DNA of 45,485 nucleotides from Phycisphaerales bacterium UBA1845 (GTDB lineage: Bacteria > Planctomycetota > Phycisphaerae > UBA1845), in assembly GCA_002338715.1 (NCBI GenBank), contig DDIR01000098.1:74523-120007 (forward strand). Reading direction: 5' to 3'. Positions within the stretch are counted from its first letter, which is position 1. Every line of letters begins with the position of its first letter. The position numbers and the translations under genes were made by a program. The notes beneath the pieces are model-generated. The model made no database searches and was not told the origin of the DNA. It saw only the letters and a list, made by a program, of their open reading frames with translations. This document shows positions 8,579 to 16,166 of the stretch, piece after piece.

Positions 8579-9988
8579 ATGTCTGAAGAAACAGTACCAA
8601 CGAATGATTGCACGCTTTGTCAGAACCTGAATTGGTGGCAGCGGTTTGTGCGTCCCGGCCTGCAACTCAAGTTTACATGCCTGGTGGTGGGACTCGCATT
8701 GGCGGTTGGCGTGGTGGTTGGAAGTGTAACCGCTGACCACGCCTCGCTGATTGTCCGCCGAATTCAGATGGACCACTGTCGCCAGGAAGCCGCACTTCTC
8801 GCGTTCAAGGCGTCGGATGAATTTTCACTCGGCGATAAAGCGCTTCGGGCGTTGGCGTCGCGCTACATGAAGTCGAAGTCCCTTCTGTTTGTTTCGTTCA
8901 TGGATGCGCAGGGGCGCAAAGTGACGACGATCGAAGGAGAGCAGCACGCACACAGTCATGCCGTCACCGAAGGCGTGACGCCCGATACGACCATTGGCCA
9001 ACCGGTGCGCATGTCACTGGCCGAATTCGATGAAGATTATCTCGATGTGACATTTCCGATTCTCAGCTCAACGTTTGATGAAGGTGAATTCACTCCTGGC
9101 ACCGATGTTGAATCAGCGAATCAGCTGATTGGTTACGTGCGCATCGGTTACTCGTTGGAACAGACGCTGGCCGAGGTCAAAGCGGCTTCTGAGTTGCTCA
9201 GCGGGATCGCGGTGCTGATTGTGTGTCTGACGGTTCCGCTGGCTTATTTGCTGGTCCTTCGGTTGTTGCGACCGTTGGCGGCACTGACGCGATCGATTTC
9301 TCAGTTTGCCGACGGAGACCTTGACGCCCGTTGCCATGTCGGTGGTGGCGACGAGATTGGCGAATTGGCGGTCGCATACAACGAGATGGCCGACCGACTT
9401 CAACAGAAGCACCTGGAGATCACCGAACTCAATTCCTATCTGGAACATCGCGTCCAGGAAAGGACGCGGCAGCTTCAGGAACTCGCGTCGCGTGATCCGC
9501 TTACCGGGCTCTACAATCGCCGCCACTTCAACGAGTTCTTGGCGCAGCGGTTTTCGGAATCGAAACGCTACGGTTCGTCGCTCGCATGCGTCATGATCGA
9601 TCTCGACAAGTTCAAAGTGGTCAATGACACGCACGGTCACCAGCGCGGTGACGAGATACTCAAGCTGGCCGCAACCACGATCGAGCAGGAGTTGCGATCG
9701 TCTGATATTGCCGCGCGGTATGGCGGTGATGAGTTTGTCGTGTTGATGCCACAGGCCGAAAACCAGCAGGCCCGGGGATTTGCGGACCGACTTCGGGAGC
9801 GATTCGCCGAGCTGATCGCCATTCAATATCCCGACTGTTCCGTCGGATTCAGCGTCGGCACCGCGAGCCTTTCGGATCTCAGCTCAGACGATCCTGACGA
9901 ACTGGTGCGACTCGCCGACCTCAGCCTGTACGAAGCCAAACACTCAACCCAGAAATCTGTCCGACAGGGCGCACATCCGCCCGCCTGA
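8579..9988 (+). CDS. Membrane-bound HAMP-GGDEF diguanylate cyclase
   Basis: The product is about 469 residues. Its order is: a short cytoplasmic N-terminus with a CTLC pair; TM1 (LKFTCLVVGLALAVGVVVGSV); a periplasmic sensor of about 150 residues; TM2 (SGIAVLIVCLTVPLAYLLVL); a HAMP domain (ALTRSISQFADGDLDAR to GDEIGELAVAYNEMADRL); a short coiled coil; and a GGDEF domain. The GGDEF signature is intact at residues 382-386 (RYGGDEFVVLMP) and is preceded five residues earlier by RSSD (373-376), a matching RxxD inhibitory c-di-GMP site. The enzyme should therefore make c-di-GMP from GTP and be product-inhibited. The sensor domain and its signal are not recognised. The start is uncertain because no good ribosome site precedes ATG 8579; the frame is open to ATG 8489. 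Confidence 0.9.
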   Translation: MSEETVPTNDCTLCQNLNWWQRFVRPGLQLKFTCLVVGLALAVGVVVGSVTADHASLIVRRIQMDHCRQEAALLAFKASDEFSLGDKALRALASRYMKSKSLLFVSFMDAQGRKVTTIEGEQHAHSHAVTEGVTPDTTIGQPVRMSLAEFDEDYLDVTFPILSSTFDEGEFTPGTDVESANQLIGYVRIGYSLEQTLAEVKAASELLSGIAVLIVCLTVPLAYLLVLRLLRPLAALTRSISQFADGDLDARCHVGGGDEIGELAVAYNEMADRLQQKHLEITELNSYLEHRVQERTRQLQELASRDPLTGLYNRRHFNEFLAQRFSESKRYGSSLACVMIDLDKFKVVNDTHGHQRGDEILKLAATTIEQELRSSDIAARYGGDEFVVLMPQAENQQARGFADRLRERFAELIAIQYPDCSVGFSVGTASLSDLSSDDPDELVRLADLSLYEAKHSTQKSVRQGAHPPA

Positions 9989-10032
9989 CGCGACGGACCT
10001 TTTCTCATACCATATTCCCCACGGCGACGCGG

Positions 10033-10097
10033 ATATTTGCGTCAAAATCGCGAATATGCCGGTATACAAAGGGCTGGGCTTTCTAATCGCCCGGCCC
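10033..10097. terminator. Two consecutive hairpins after the cyclase gene
   Basis: Arms 10033-10041/10049-10057 pair with one mismatch and arms 10071-10079 (GGGCTGGGC)/10089-10097 (GCCCGGCCC) pair with one mismatch. They lie between the cyclase stop and the next gene. Neither is followed by a T-run on the + strand, so they are at best weak terminators or transcript-end structures. Confidence 0.3.
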
Positions 10098-10171
10098 CCG
10101 TGTGTGGGTTAAACTCTCATTGGAATCGGTTCGCGTCGACGCGGGCCCATTATTGAATCTCGGAGGATTCC

Positions 10172-10576
10172 ATGTTCGCCACAATCGGTAAATATGTCGG
10201 CGGGAAAGTGCTCACCGCGATTCTCATCATGGCGTGTGCAGCCAGCGGTTTCTGGTTCTACAAACACCCCGAGCAACTGCAGACGATCTGGTCGGTCCTC
10301 AAGGGTGTCTTGGTCTGGTTGGGCTTGGTGTTGGTATTGCCCTGGGCTGCGTTCTTCGTGACCGGTCGGGTGGTGAAGCAGGATTCGAATGTCGCGGCTG
10401 GTCTGCTGTTGTTGGGACTTGTCGCGATCGATGCGCTGCTGGCGTTCTATCTGGCCAACTGGAGCGTGAATGGTGCGCTGACGTGGATGGTGCTGCTCCT
10501 TGGAATCCTATGTGCGGGGGTCTATAATTTTATAGTTTGCGACTTTCAGGCCTCTCACTTCGAGGATCAATTGTAA
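10172..10576 (+). CDS. Small polytopic membrane protein, unknown function
   Basis: The product is 134 residues with about four hydrophobic helices: VLTAILIMACAASGFWFY, LKGVLVWLGLVLVLPWAAFF, VAAGLLLLGLVAIDALLAFY and ALTWMVLLLGILCAGVYNF. A short cytoplasmic C-terminus follows. GGAGG directly upstream (about 10162-10166) supports ATG 10172. It precedes the kinase gene by 112 bases on the same strand, so it could be co-transcribed with the ESCRT-like cluster, but nothing in the protein itself shows such a role. The family is not recognised. Confidence 0.7.
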   Translation: MFATIGKYVGGKVLTAILIMACAASGFWFYKHPEQLQTIWSVLKGVLVWLGLVLVLPWAAFFVTGRVVKQDSNVAAGLLLLGLVAIDALLAFYLANWSVNGALTWMVLLLGILCAGVYNFIVCDFQASHFEDQL

Positions 10577-10688
10577 CTCCGTTCAGGTCGAGCTGTTTTC
10601 GTTGCAGCGATTGGAAGTTGGTGTGTGTGGCTTGTTTGCTTGGGTTGATCGTCAGATAAACTCGGCTGACTGACAAGAAGAGGTGGCT

Positions 10689-11780
10689 GTGAATCTCCCA
10701 AAACCAAACGATCGGATCAACAATTATCTGCTCGAAGAAGTCGTCGGTCATGGCAGCTTCGGACAGGTGTGGCGTGCGCGTCACCACGTGCTCGATCAGG
10801 TGGTGGCCATCAAGATTCTGACCGATCCGCAATACGTGCGCAACTTTCGCCAAGAGGGTGTGGTGGTCCATGGCCTGCGCCATCCCAATATCGTGCGGGC
10901 GATGGACATCGATCCGTTCGCCGATCCGCCTTATATGATCATGGAATATGTCGATGGTCCGTCATTGCGAGCAGTCATCGACAACCATCCCGAAGGTCTG
11001 CCGGTTGTCGCGGTGCAGAGTATCATGCGCGGCGTTCTCGAAGGACTGCAAGCCGCCCACGATGCGGGGCTTGTGCATCGCGACGTGAAGCCCGCCAACA
11101 TCCTCCTGCGCATGGTGGGTAATGACATCAACAACGTTCAATCGGGCGACGTGAAGCTCACCGATTTCGGACTCGGCCGCGCCACGGGAATCACCACCGC
11201 ATCGTTGGTGCAGTCGGGCAGCCTCGTCACCGATGAAGGCAAGAGCATCGCCGGGACGCTGGTCTATATGTCGCCCGAGCAGCGTGCGGGCGAGGAGTTG
11301 GACGGGCGGAGCGACCTCTATAGCTGCGCGGTGGTGTTGTACGAATTGCTCACCGGATCGCGACCGGCTGGCAGCGATCTACCGAGCATGGACCGTCCCG
11401 ACATTCCGCGATACCTCGACGACGTATTCCGCAAAAGCTACACACGCCTCCAGGGGCGCTACGACTCGGCGACGGCGATGCTGGCTGCGATCACGCGCAA
11501 CCATCGCGATTCCGCCATTGAGCGCATGAGCCCATCGACGCCAGCCGCCCGCAGAATCGGCGGCGCACCGGTATCGCTGGATGCCAGGCAGGCGTACGGC
11601 AAGGCGAAGTGCCCGAAGTGTTCCAATCCTGTTGAGGCGCATGACAACTTCTGCATTTTGTGTGGGGCGCAGGTTGTCGCGAACGTACCGAAGTGCCCGA
11701 GTTGCGACGCCTTCGTGGACGGTCACGATCGCTTCTGCATCTTTTGCGGGGTGGAATTGCCGCAATCGAGTCGAGCGTAG
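10689..11780 (+). CDS. Hanks-type Ser/Thr protein kinase with two C-terminal zinc ribbons
   Basis: The product is about 363 residues. The kinase domain covers roughly residues 10-280: glycine loop GHGSFGQVW, ATP-anchoring Lys42 (VAIKIL), catalytic loop H130-R-D-V-K-P-A-N, DFG at Asp159 (LTDFGLGR) and the activation-segment end MSPEQ. All catalytic residues are present, so it should be active. Unlike PknB-type kinases it has no transmembrane helix. Two four-cysteine ribbons close the protein at about 308-327 (CPKC...CILCG) and 336-355 (CPSC...CIFCG), a double-zinc-ribbon arrangement that may bind partners. The start is GTG 10689, with AAGAGG five bases upstream; GTG 10683 lies inside that site. 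It is the first gene of the proposed ESCRT-like cluster and may phosphorylate its components; that role is inference. Confidence 0.92.
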   Translation: MNLPKPNDRINNYLLEEVVGHGSFGQVWRARHHVLDQVVAIKILTDPQYVRNFRQEGVVVHGLRHPNIVRAMDIDPFADPPYMIMEYVDGPSLRAVIDNHPEGLPVVAVQSIMRGVLEGLQAAHDAGLVHRDVKPANILLRMVGNDINNVQSGDVKLTDFGLGRATGITTASLVQSGSLVTDEGKSIAGTLVYMSPEQRAGEELDGRSDLYSCAVVLYELLTGSRPAGSDLPSMDRPDIPRYLDDVFRKSYTRLQGRYDSATAMLAAITRNHRDSAIERMSPSTPAARRIGGAPVSLDARQAYGKAKCPKCSNPVEAHDNFCILCGAQVVANVPKCPSCDAFVDGHDRFCIFCGVELPQSSRA

Positions 11781-11792
11781 GAGGGGGCGAGC

Positions 11793-12152
11793 ATGTTTGG
11801 AGGAGCGTTGACTGGTGGGATCGGAGTCGGAATTCTGTTTGTGGTCTTGTTTGGCGTCCTGGTGGCGCTATTCAGTGTCGCCGCTTTGATCTTTGCTATC
11901 GTCCGGGTTGTCTTGTTGGCTCCGCTGAAGCTGCTCGGCCTCGTCGCCGGAACGCCTCGTCCGTATGTTGAGAAGCGGCCCAGGGTTCATTCAAAACGTC
12001 TCACGTCAGCCCATTTGCAATCGCCGCAGGTGCATGGTGGCCGGAAGGAATGTACGAATCCCCGCTGCGGATATGCGAATCGATCAAACGCGGTATACTG
12101 TGCCCAGTGCGGTCAGCAGCTGCGCAACCGGATGGGCGCCATCGTTGCGTGA
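11793..12152 (+). CDS. Membrane protein with C-terminal zinc ribbon
   Basis: The product is 119 residues. A long hydrophobic N-terminal half (GIGVGILFVVLFGVLVALFS, then VAALIFAIVRVVLLAPLKLL, about residues 8-50) is probably one or two membrane helices. A basic linker and a zinc ribbon CTNPRCGYANRSNAVYCAQC at about 88-107 follow, facing the cytoplasm if the basic linker does. It starts 12 bases after the kinase stop behind a GGAGGGGG ribosome site, so the two are almost certainly co-translated. In B. subtilis the PspA-family operon ydjFGHI also couples membrane or zinc-ribbon proteins to a membrane-remodelling protein; a membrane recruiter role here is by analogy only. Confidence 0.75.
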   Translation: MFGGALTGGIGVGILFVVLFGVLVALFSVAALIFAIVRVVLLAPLKLLGLVAGTPRPYVEKRPRVHSKRLTSAHLQSPQVHGGRKECTNPRCGYANRSNAVYCAQCGQQLRNRMGAIVA

Positions 12153-12154
12153 CC

Positions 12155-12168
12155 TGATCGCGCGATCA
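12155..12168. promoter_or_regulatory. 14-bp perfect palindrome before the winged-helix/ESCRT-III-like gene
   Basis: TGATCGCGCGATCA is perfectly self-complementary. It sits in the 60-base gap between the zinc-ribbon membrane protein and the next gene. It could be an operator or a chance sequence; no promoter elements are evident beside it. Confidence 0.25.
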
Positions 12169-12212
12169 TGTGCCGGATGATTTCTTGAGTTGAGTAGGAA
12201 CGAGACCCGTCG

Positions 12213-13667
12213 ATGGCGAAACCAACCGATGAAGCGGCCAACGCACTGAAGGTTGAGAACCAGTATCTCGCCGGTGTGACCGCCAACATCGAAGAAGCCA
12301 AGTCCCGCTATCTGCGTGGGAGCAGTTGGCAGACTGTCGAGAAAGACGACAGCGATGCGCTGCGTGCGCAGATGGCGTCCAAGCGCATGTATGATCGGAC
12401 GCTGCTCAAGCAGTTGCCCAAAAACCGCATCGTCAGCGTCAACGGATACGAAAAGCGTTTCGTATTCTGGAAGCGGCAGACCGGTTCGGCGATTGCGTCG
12501 GTGATGTCCCGTTTCGACGATCTGCTTGAAGAAAGCGGACCGTCTGCGCCGATCTCACTCAATGAGCTGACCGATCATCTGCGCGAGATTGCCCCGGACC
12601 CAAAGGTGCGGGCGATTGTGGGTGTGTGTGCGACCAGCGGATTTACCGAAGAAGCGCGAAGCGCCCGCCACGAATACCCGAACATGGATGTGGTTCTGGT
12701 TGAACCGCTTCCCGGTGGCGGCTGGAAGGTGACCGCCGATGAAAATGTGCCCAAGTTCGTCCGCGAGATGTTCGACCCGGAGGACATTGATCAGAAGCTG
12801 GATCGGGTCAAACGCGAGGTGGAGCGGTGCGGGACCGATTTGTTGACCGGCGGGCTGGCATCGGATCGAATTGCCAAGGATGTGGGACTGCCGATCGAGG
12901 TGGTCAATCGGGCATTGGATCGCATCGCCAAGAGCGACCCGGAACTGCGGGTGTCCAAGACCAAAGAAGGCCGACTTTTGTATCGCGGTGCGGCTGTCGT
13001 TGCCACGGAGAAAACGTCTATGAGTTTTGTGGACCGTATCAAGGACATGTTTTCCAGGGAGGGGGACGAGGTCGCGAAGATCAACATGTTGTCGGAAAGG
13101 CGGGCTGCCCTCGCCCAACGACGCAACCGCCTCTACGAAGAGATCGCCAGCCTCGAAGAAAAAGAAGCGGAACTTCTCAAGCAGGGGCGCGAGAACAAGT
13201 CAGCTGTCGTGCGCCGCAGGCTCGTCGCGCAGATTTCGCAGCTGCGCAAAGACATCGCCCGTCAGAACACGACGGCCAACATGCTCAACCAGCAGATCAA
13301 CATCATCAGCACCGATGTGCACAACCTCACGTTGATTCAGCAGGGAGAAGCCGCGTCGCTTCCGAACACGCAGGAGTTGACGGAAAACGCCGTCCGCGCC
13401 GAAGAGATGCTCGAAACGCTCAAAGCCGACTCCGACCTGGTGTCGAGTCTGGAAACCGGCGTGGGTGAAGCGTTGATGGGTGGTGAAGAAGCCGACATCC
13501 TCGCTGAGTTTGACGAACCGGCTGTGACGGAGCAGACGACGCCGAGCGCCGCGTCCAAACAGGCATCCAAGCCAGCGGCTGCCGACGCGTCGTTTGCGAT
13601 GTTTGACGACGAACCCGAAGCGCCCAAGTCCGAAGAGCGCAGCCCCGCCGATCCGGAGGCCAGTTAA
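12213..13667 (+). CDS. Winged-helix plus ESCRT-III/Snf7-like coiled-coil protein
   Basis: The product is 484 residues in three parts. Residues 1-185 are an unrecognised mixed alpha/beta domain (VRAIVGVCATSGFTEEARSA, then MDVVLVEPLPGGGWKV). Residues about 195-265 look like a winged helix: a recognition-helix pattern LASDRIAKDVGLPIEVVNRA and a wing RVSKTKEGRLLYRGA. From Met270 (MSFVDRIKDMFSREGDEVAK) the protein reads like a stand-alone ESCRT-III subunit. It has a short amphipathic start, a long basic helical hairpin (about 285-365), then acidic helices RAEEMLETLKADSDLVSSLE and GEEADILAEFDE that resemble the acidic Snf7/CHMP4 tail. A low-complexity Ala/Pro/Glu end follows. Winged helix followed by ESCRT-III is the arrangement of eukaryotic CHMP7. 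The assignment is by eye. The next gene starts 3 bases after the stop. Confidence 0.65.
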   Translation: MAKPTDEAANALKVENQYLAGVTANIEEAKSRYLRGSSWQTVEKDDSDALRAQMASKRMYDRTLLKQLPKNRIVSVNGYEKRFVFWKRQTGSAIASVMSRFDDLLEESGPSAPISLNELTDHLREIAPDPKVRAIVGVCATSGFTEEARSARHEYPNMDVVLVEPLPGGGWKVTADENVPKFVREMFDPEDIDQKLDRVKREVERCGTDLLTGGLASDRIAKDVGLPIEVVNRALDRIAKSDPELRVSKTKEGRLLYRGAAVVATEKTSMSFVDRIKDMFSREGDEVAKINMLSERRAALAQRRNRLYEEIASLEEKEAELLKQGRENKSAVVRRRLVAQISQLRKDIARQNTTANMLNQQINIISTDVHNLTLIQQGEAASLPNTQELTENAVRAEEMLETLKADSDLVSSLETGVGEALMGGEEADILAEFDEPAVTEQTTPSAASKQASKPAAADASFAMFDDEPEAPKSEERSPADPEAS

Positions 13668-13670
13668 CGC

Positions 13671-14279
13671 ATGTCTTTGATGGATTGGTTGGTCAAGCGC
13701 AAGAAGCCGCTCTCGAAGATGACCCGCTCGGAGTTGCGGCGTCAGGAACTTCTGCTGGAAAAGGACCGCACGCAACTGGTCAACAAGACCATGAAGCTCG
13801 CCCGGCAAAAGCAGGAGCTATTCGAGAAGGGTGCGAAGGAAAAAGTCCCCGAAGTTCGGCGGATGATGGCGCAGGAATTTGAACTCAAGACGTCGGAGCA
13901 GTTGATGCTCTCGCGTCAGCTCAATATCCGCAGCAAAGAGATGATGACCGTTTCTCGTTTGCGGATGATGCGCGAAAATGCGGACCGAGCCGCCAGCGCC
14001 GGCAGCAATCTCGGGTTGATCAGCGAGAAAGACATATTGCGTTTGGGCAAGATGATCGAAAACGATTCGATCAAGACCGAGCTATATCAGGAGCGACTCG
14101 ACGAAGTGCTCAAGCTTGGTCGCGAGGTGGACGAAGGGTCTGCGGCGTTGTCCGATGCTGGCCAAACCGTCCTGGATGTGTGGGACCAGATGGATCGCGG
14201 GGCGATTGAGGATTCGACCGAGGCGTTTGACGAAGCCGACCGCCGCGTCCGCGAACAGCAGAACGCAGCGTCAGAATAA
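13671..14279 (+). CDS. ESCRT-III-like helical protein (second of three)
   Basis: The product is 202 residues, almost entirely charged helix, and the usual size of an ESCRT-III subunit. A short basic, partly amphipathic N-terminus (MSLMDWLVKRKKPLSKMT) leads into a long basic hairpin (QLVNKTMKLARQKQELFEKG, then VRRMMAQEFELKTSEQLMLS). The second half is acidic (RLDEVLKLGREVDEGSAALS and DQMDRGAIEDSTEAFDEADR). A basic N-half and acidic C-half, with helices broken near Gly/Pro (KGAKEKVPE), is the polarity of ESCRT-III and of PspA/Vipp1. It begins 3 bases after the preceding stop with GGAGG upstream, so it is translationally coupled to the winged-helix protein. A generic coiled-coil protein is the alternative. 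Confidence 0.6.
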   Translation: MSLMDWLVKRKKPLSKMTRSELRRQELLLEKDRTQLVNKTMKLARQKQELFEKGAKEKVPEVRRMMAQEFELKTSEQLMLSRQLNIRSKEMMTVSRLRMMRENADRAASAGSNLGLISEKDILRLGKMIENDSIKTELYQERLDEVLKLGREVDEGSAALSDAGQTVLDVWDQMDRGAIEDSTEAFDEADRRVREQQNAASE

Positions 14280-14301
14280 ACCCGTTGATATTCGGGCGAA
14301 T

Positions 14302-14368
14302 TGTAGGGTGGGCCCTGCCCACCGCCGTTCGAGACATCAACGACATGGTGGGCACGGCCCACCCTACA
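14302..14368. repeat. 67-bp palindromic repeat inside the ESCRT-like cluster
   Basis: Two 22-base arms, 14302-14323 and 14347-14368, are reverse complements with a single mismatch, separated by 23 bases. The arms carry GTAGGGTGGGC and GCCCACCCTAC, a dispersed palindromic motif that I recall from several unrelated bacterial genomes. The element occupies the 153-base gap between the second and third ESCRT-III-like genes and could fold into a long hairpin that attenuates or stabilises the transcript. Confidence 0.75.
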
Positions 14369-14432
14369 TCGTGCGTTAACGTTTCGTTCGTCTGGTCGTT
14401 TTAATTCTGAATCCTGAGTGTGGGTGGAACCA

Positions 14433-15038
14433 GTGGCACTTTTCAAATCCAACGAAGAGCGGCGTATCGAACGCGACATCAAGATTCGCCAGGGCATTCG
14501 GCGCATCGAAAAAGCGATTCGCGAACAAGGCAAGTTCACCGACGAGTTCGTCCAGAACGCCCGCCGCGCCAAGGAAATCGGCGACACCGCGCAATATCAG
14601 TTCATCCGCAACACGCTCAAGAAAACCGCGGCGATGAAACGCGTGCTCGAACGCCAACTGCTCAGCGTCAAGAACGCCATGGTCATCAAGAAGCAAGCCG
14701 AAGCGTCAGCCGACTTCGCCGGTGCGATGGGCATGATGGCCAGCGAAATCGGAAAACTCTTCGGCGAGACCGATCTGGTCAAGACGCAAGCCGATTGGGA
14801 AAAAGCGATGGTCCAGTCGCAGACGATGGAAGAGCGCATGGGCATGTTCCTCGACACGATCGAAGATGTCGCCGCGCAGGATGTCGAAATGTCGTCGGCT
14901 GACGCCATCAGCGACGAAGAAATTGACCGCTTGATCGAAGCCGAAAGCGAAGCCGAACATCAAAAAGAAATGGGCAAGCTCGCCGGACTTCGCGCCGAAA
15001 TCGATGCCCTCAAAGGCAAAAGCGAAAAGCAGAAATAG
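14433..15038 (+). CDS. ESCRT-III-like protein with CHMP2/Vps2-like layout (third of three)
   Basis: The product is about 201 residues. The basic N-half (ALFKSNEERRIERDIKIRQG, then FVQNARRAKEIGDTAQYQFI and RNTLKKTAAMKRVLERQLLS) resembles the alpha1-alpha2 hairpin of Vps2/CHMP2. The segment FAGAMGMMASEIGKLFGETD followed by KAMVQSQTMEERMGMFLDTI has the same Met-rich pattern as the CHMP2 alpha3-alpha4 region (AMGTMN..., MDMKEEMM). An acidic stretch (SDEEIDRLIEAESEAE) and a final helix LRAEIDALKGK (from residue 186) end it. That helix is close to the MIT-interacting motif LxxRLxxLK, with Glu for Arg. Starts at GTG 14418, 14424 or 14433 are possible; 14433 gives the most ESCRT-like N-terminus. The Vps4-like gene follows after 9 bases. 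Confidence 0.68.
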   Translation: MALFKSNEERRIERDIKIRQGIRRIEKAIREQGKFTDEFVQNARRAKEIGDTAQYQFIRNTLKKTAAMKRVLERQLLSVKNAMVIKKQAEASADFAGAMGMMASEIGKLFGETDLVKTQADWEKAMVQSQTMEERMGMFLDTIEDVAAQDVEMSSADAISDEEIDRLIEAESEAEHQKEMGKLAGLRAEIDALKGKSEKQK

Positions 15039-15047
15039 CGACACACC

Positions 15048-16166
15048 ATGGGCGTTTCCTACTCCACATTTGAAAGGCTCAAGAGCAAGGGCGTCACCGC
15101 GTATAAGAAAGGTGACTACGCAGCCGCCGGCACGTTTCTGACCGAAGCGGCTGGCTGCATGGTCGAACTCGCCGAGTCCAGCGACACGCCCGAACTGCGC
15201 CGTCAGCGCGAAGAGGTCGCGGCAGAGTTGATCGATCTGGCCAAGGACTGCAAGCGCTTTGAAGCCAACCCCGAGGGCGGTCGCTTTCGTCAGCGGGCCA
15301 AGGAAGATGAAGAGAGCGGGGCGGCTGCCTCCGATTGGATCGTTCAAGACAAACCGGACATCGGTTTCGACGACATCGCCGGGCTCGACGATATCAAGCA
15401 GGAAATCCGCCTGAAGATGATCTACCCGTTCAGCCATCCGGAGTTGGCTGCAAAGTATGGCATCAATATCGGTGGTGGCGTGTTGCTCTATGGACCGCCC
15501 GGTACGGGTAAGACGATGATGGCCAAAGCCATCGCCCACGAAATCGACTCGACGTTTTTTGTCATCAGCCCCGCGCAGATTCTTTCAAAGTGGGTTGGGG
15601 AAGCCGAGCAAAACGTTCGCAAGCTTTTTGAAGCTGCAAAACAGCACAATCGCTCGGTGATTTTCATCGACGAGATCGAAGCGCTGGTCCCGCGTCGCAA
15701 GTCCGAAGGTTCGACGGTGATGGCCCGGGTGGTTCCGCAGATTTTGCAGGAGCTTGAAGGGTTCGATCGCAAGGGCGAGCGGGCGCTGCTATTTGTCGGC
15801 GCGACGAACAAGCCATGGATGCTCGATGAGGCGATGTTGCGACCCGGGCGGTTCGATACGCAGGTGTACGTCGGTCTGCCCGACGCGCCCGCCCGTTTTC
15901 GATTGCTGGAAATTTATCTTGCCGATCGACCCATCGCTGCCGACCTGGATCTCGGTGCGTTGTGCGATCGGTTGGACGGTTATAGCGGTGCGGATATCAA
16001 AAACCTCTGCATGCAAGCCGCACAGATGGCGTTTATGGACGCGATGGGGGGCGGTGAGCGGTTGATCACCCATGCAGACATGCTCAACCGCATCGAAATG
16101 CAGTTGCCGTCGGTCAAACCGGGCGACCTCGTCCGGTTCGACAAGTTCAAACAGACGGGCCGCTAA
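15048..16166 (+). CDS. AAA+ ATPase, Vps4-like, with N-terminal MIT-like domain
   Basis: The product is 372 residues. Residues about 5-75 form three predicted helices, with YKKGDYAAAGTFLTEAAGCM and a third helix AAELIDLAKDCKRFE, matching the MIT pattern (helix 2 ...Y..A...Y..A, helix 3 ...RAE.LK). A linker leads to a single AAA+ module. It has Walker A GPPGTGKT (149-156), pore loop KWVGE (181-185, as in Vps4/katanin/spastin SKWxGE), Walker B VIFIDEIE with catalytic Glu209, sensor 1 GATNKPWMLD and RPGRFD. The C-terminus, LPSVKPGDLVRFDKFKQTG, parallels the Vps4-type final helix (P-S/T-V...DL...E/DxF). The Vps4 beta-domain insertion appears absent or very short. Known family role: ATP-driven disassembly of ESCRT-III polymers. 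Nine bases separate it from the ESCRT-III-like gene upstream. Confidence 0.85.
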   Translation: MGVSYSTFERLKSKGVTAYKKGDYAAAGTFLTEAAGCMVELAESSDTPELRRQREEVAAELIDLAKDCKRFEANPEGGRFRQRAKEDEESGAAASDWIVQDKPDIGFDDIAGLDDIKQEIRLKMIYPFSHPELAAKYGINIGGGVLLYGPPGTGKTMMAKAIAHEIDSTFFVISPAQILSKWVGEAEQNVRKLFEAAKQHNRSVIFIDEIEALVPRRKSEGSTVMARVVPQILQELEGFDRKGERALLFVGATNKPWMLDEAMLRPGRFDTQVYVGLPDAPARFRLLEIYLADRPIAADLDLGALCDRLDGYSGADIKNLCMQAAQMAFMDAMGGGERLITHADMLNRIEMQLPSVKPGDLVRFDKFKQTGR

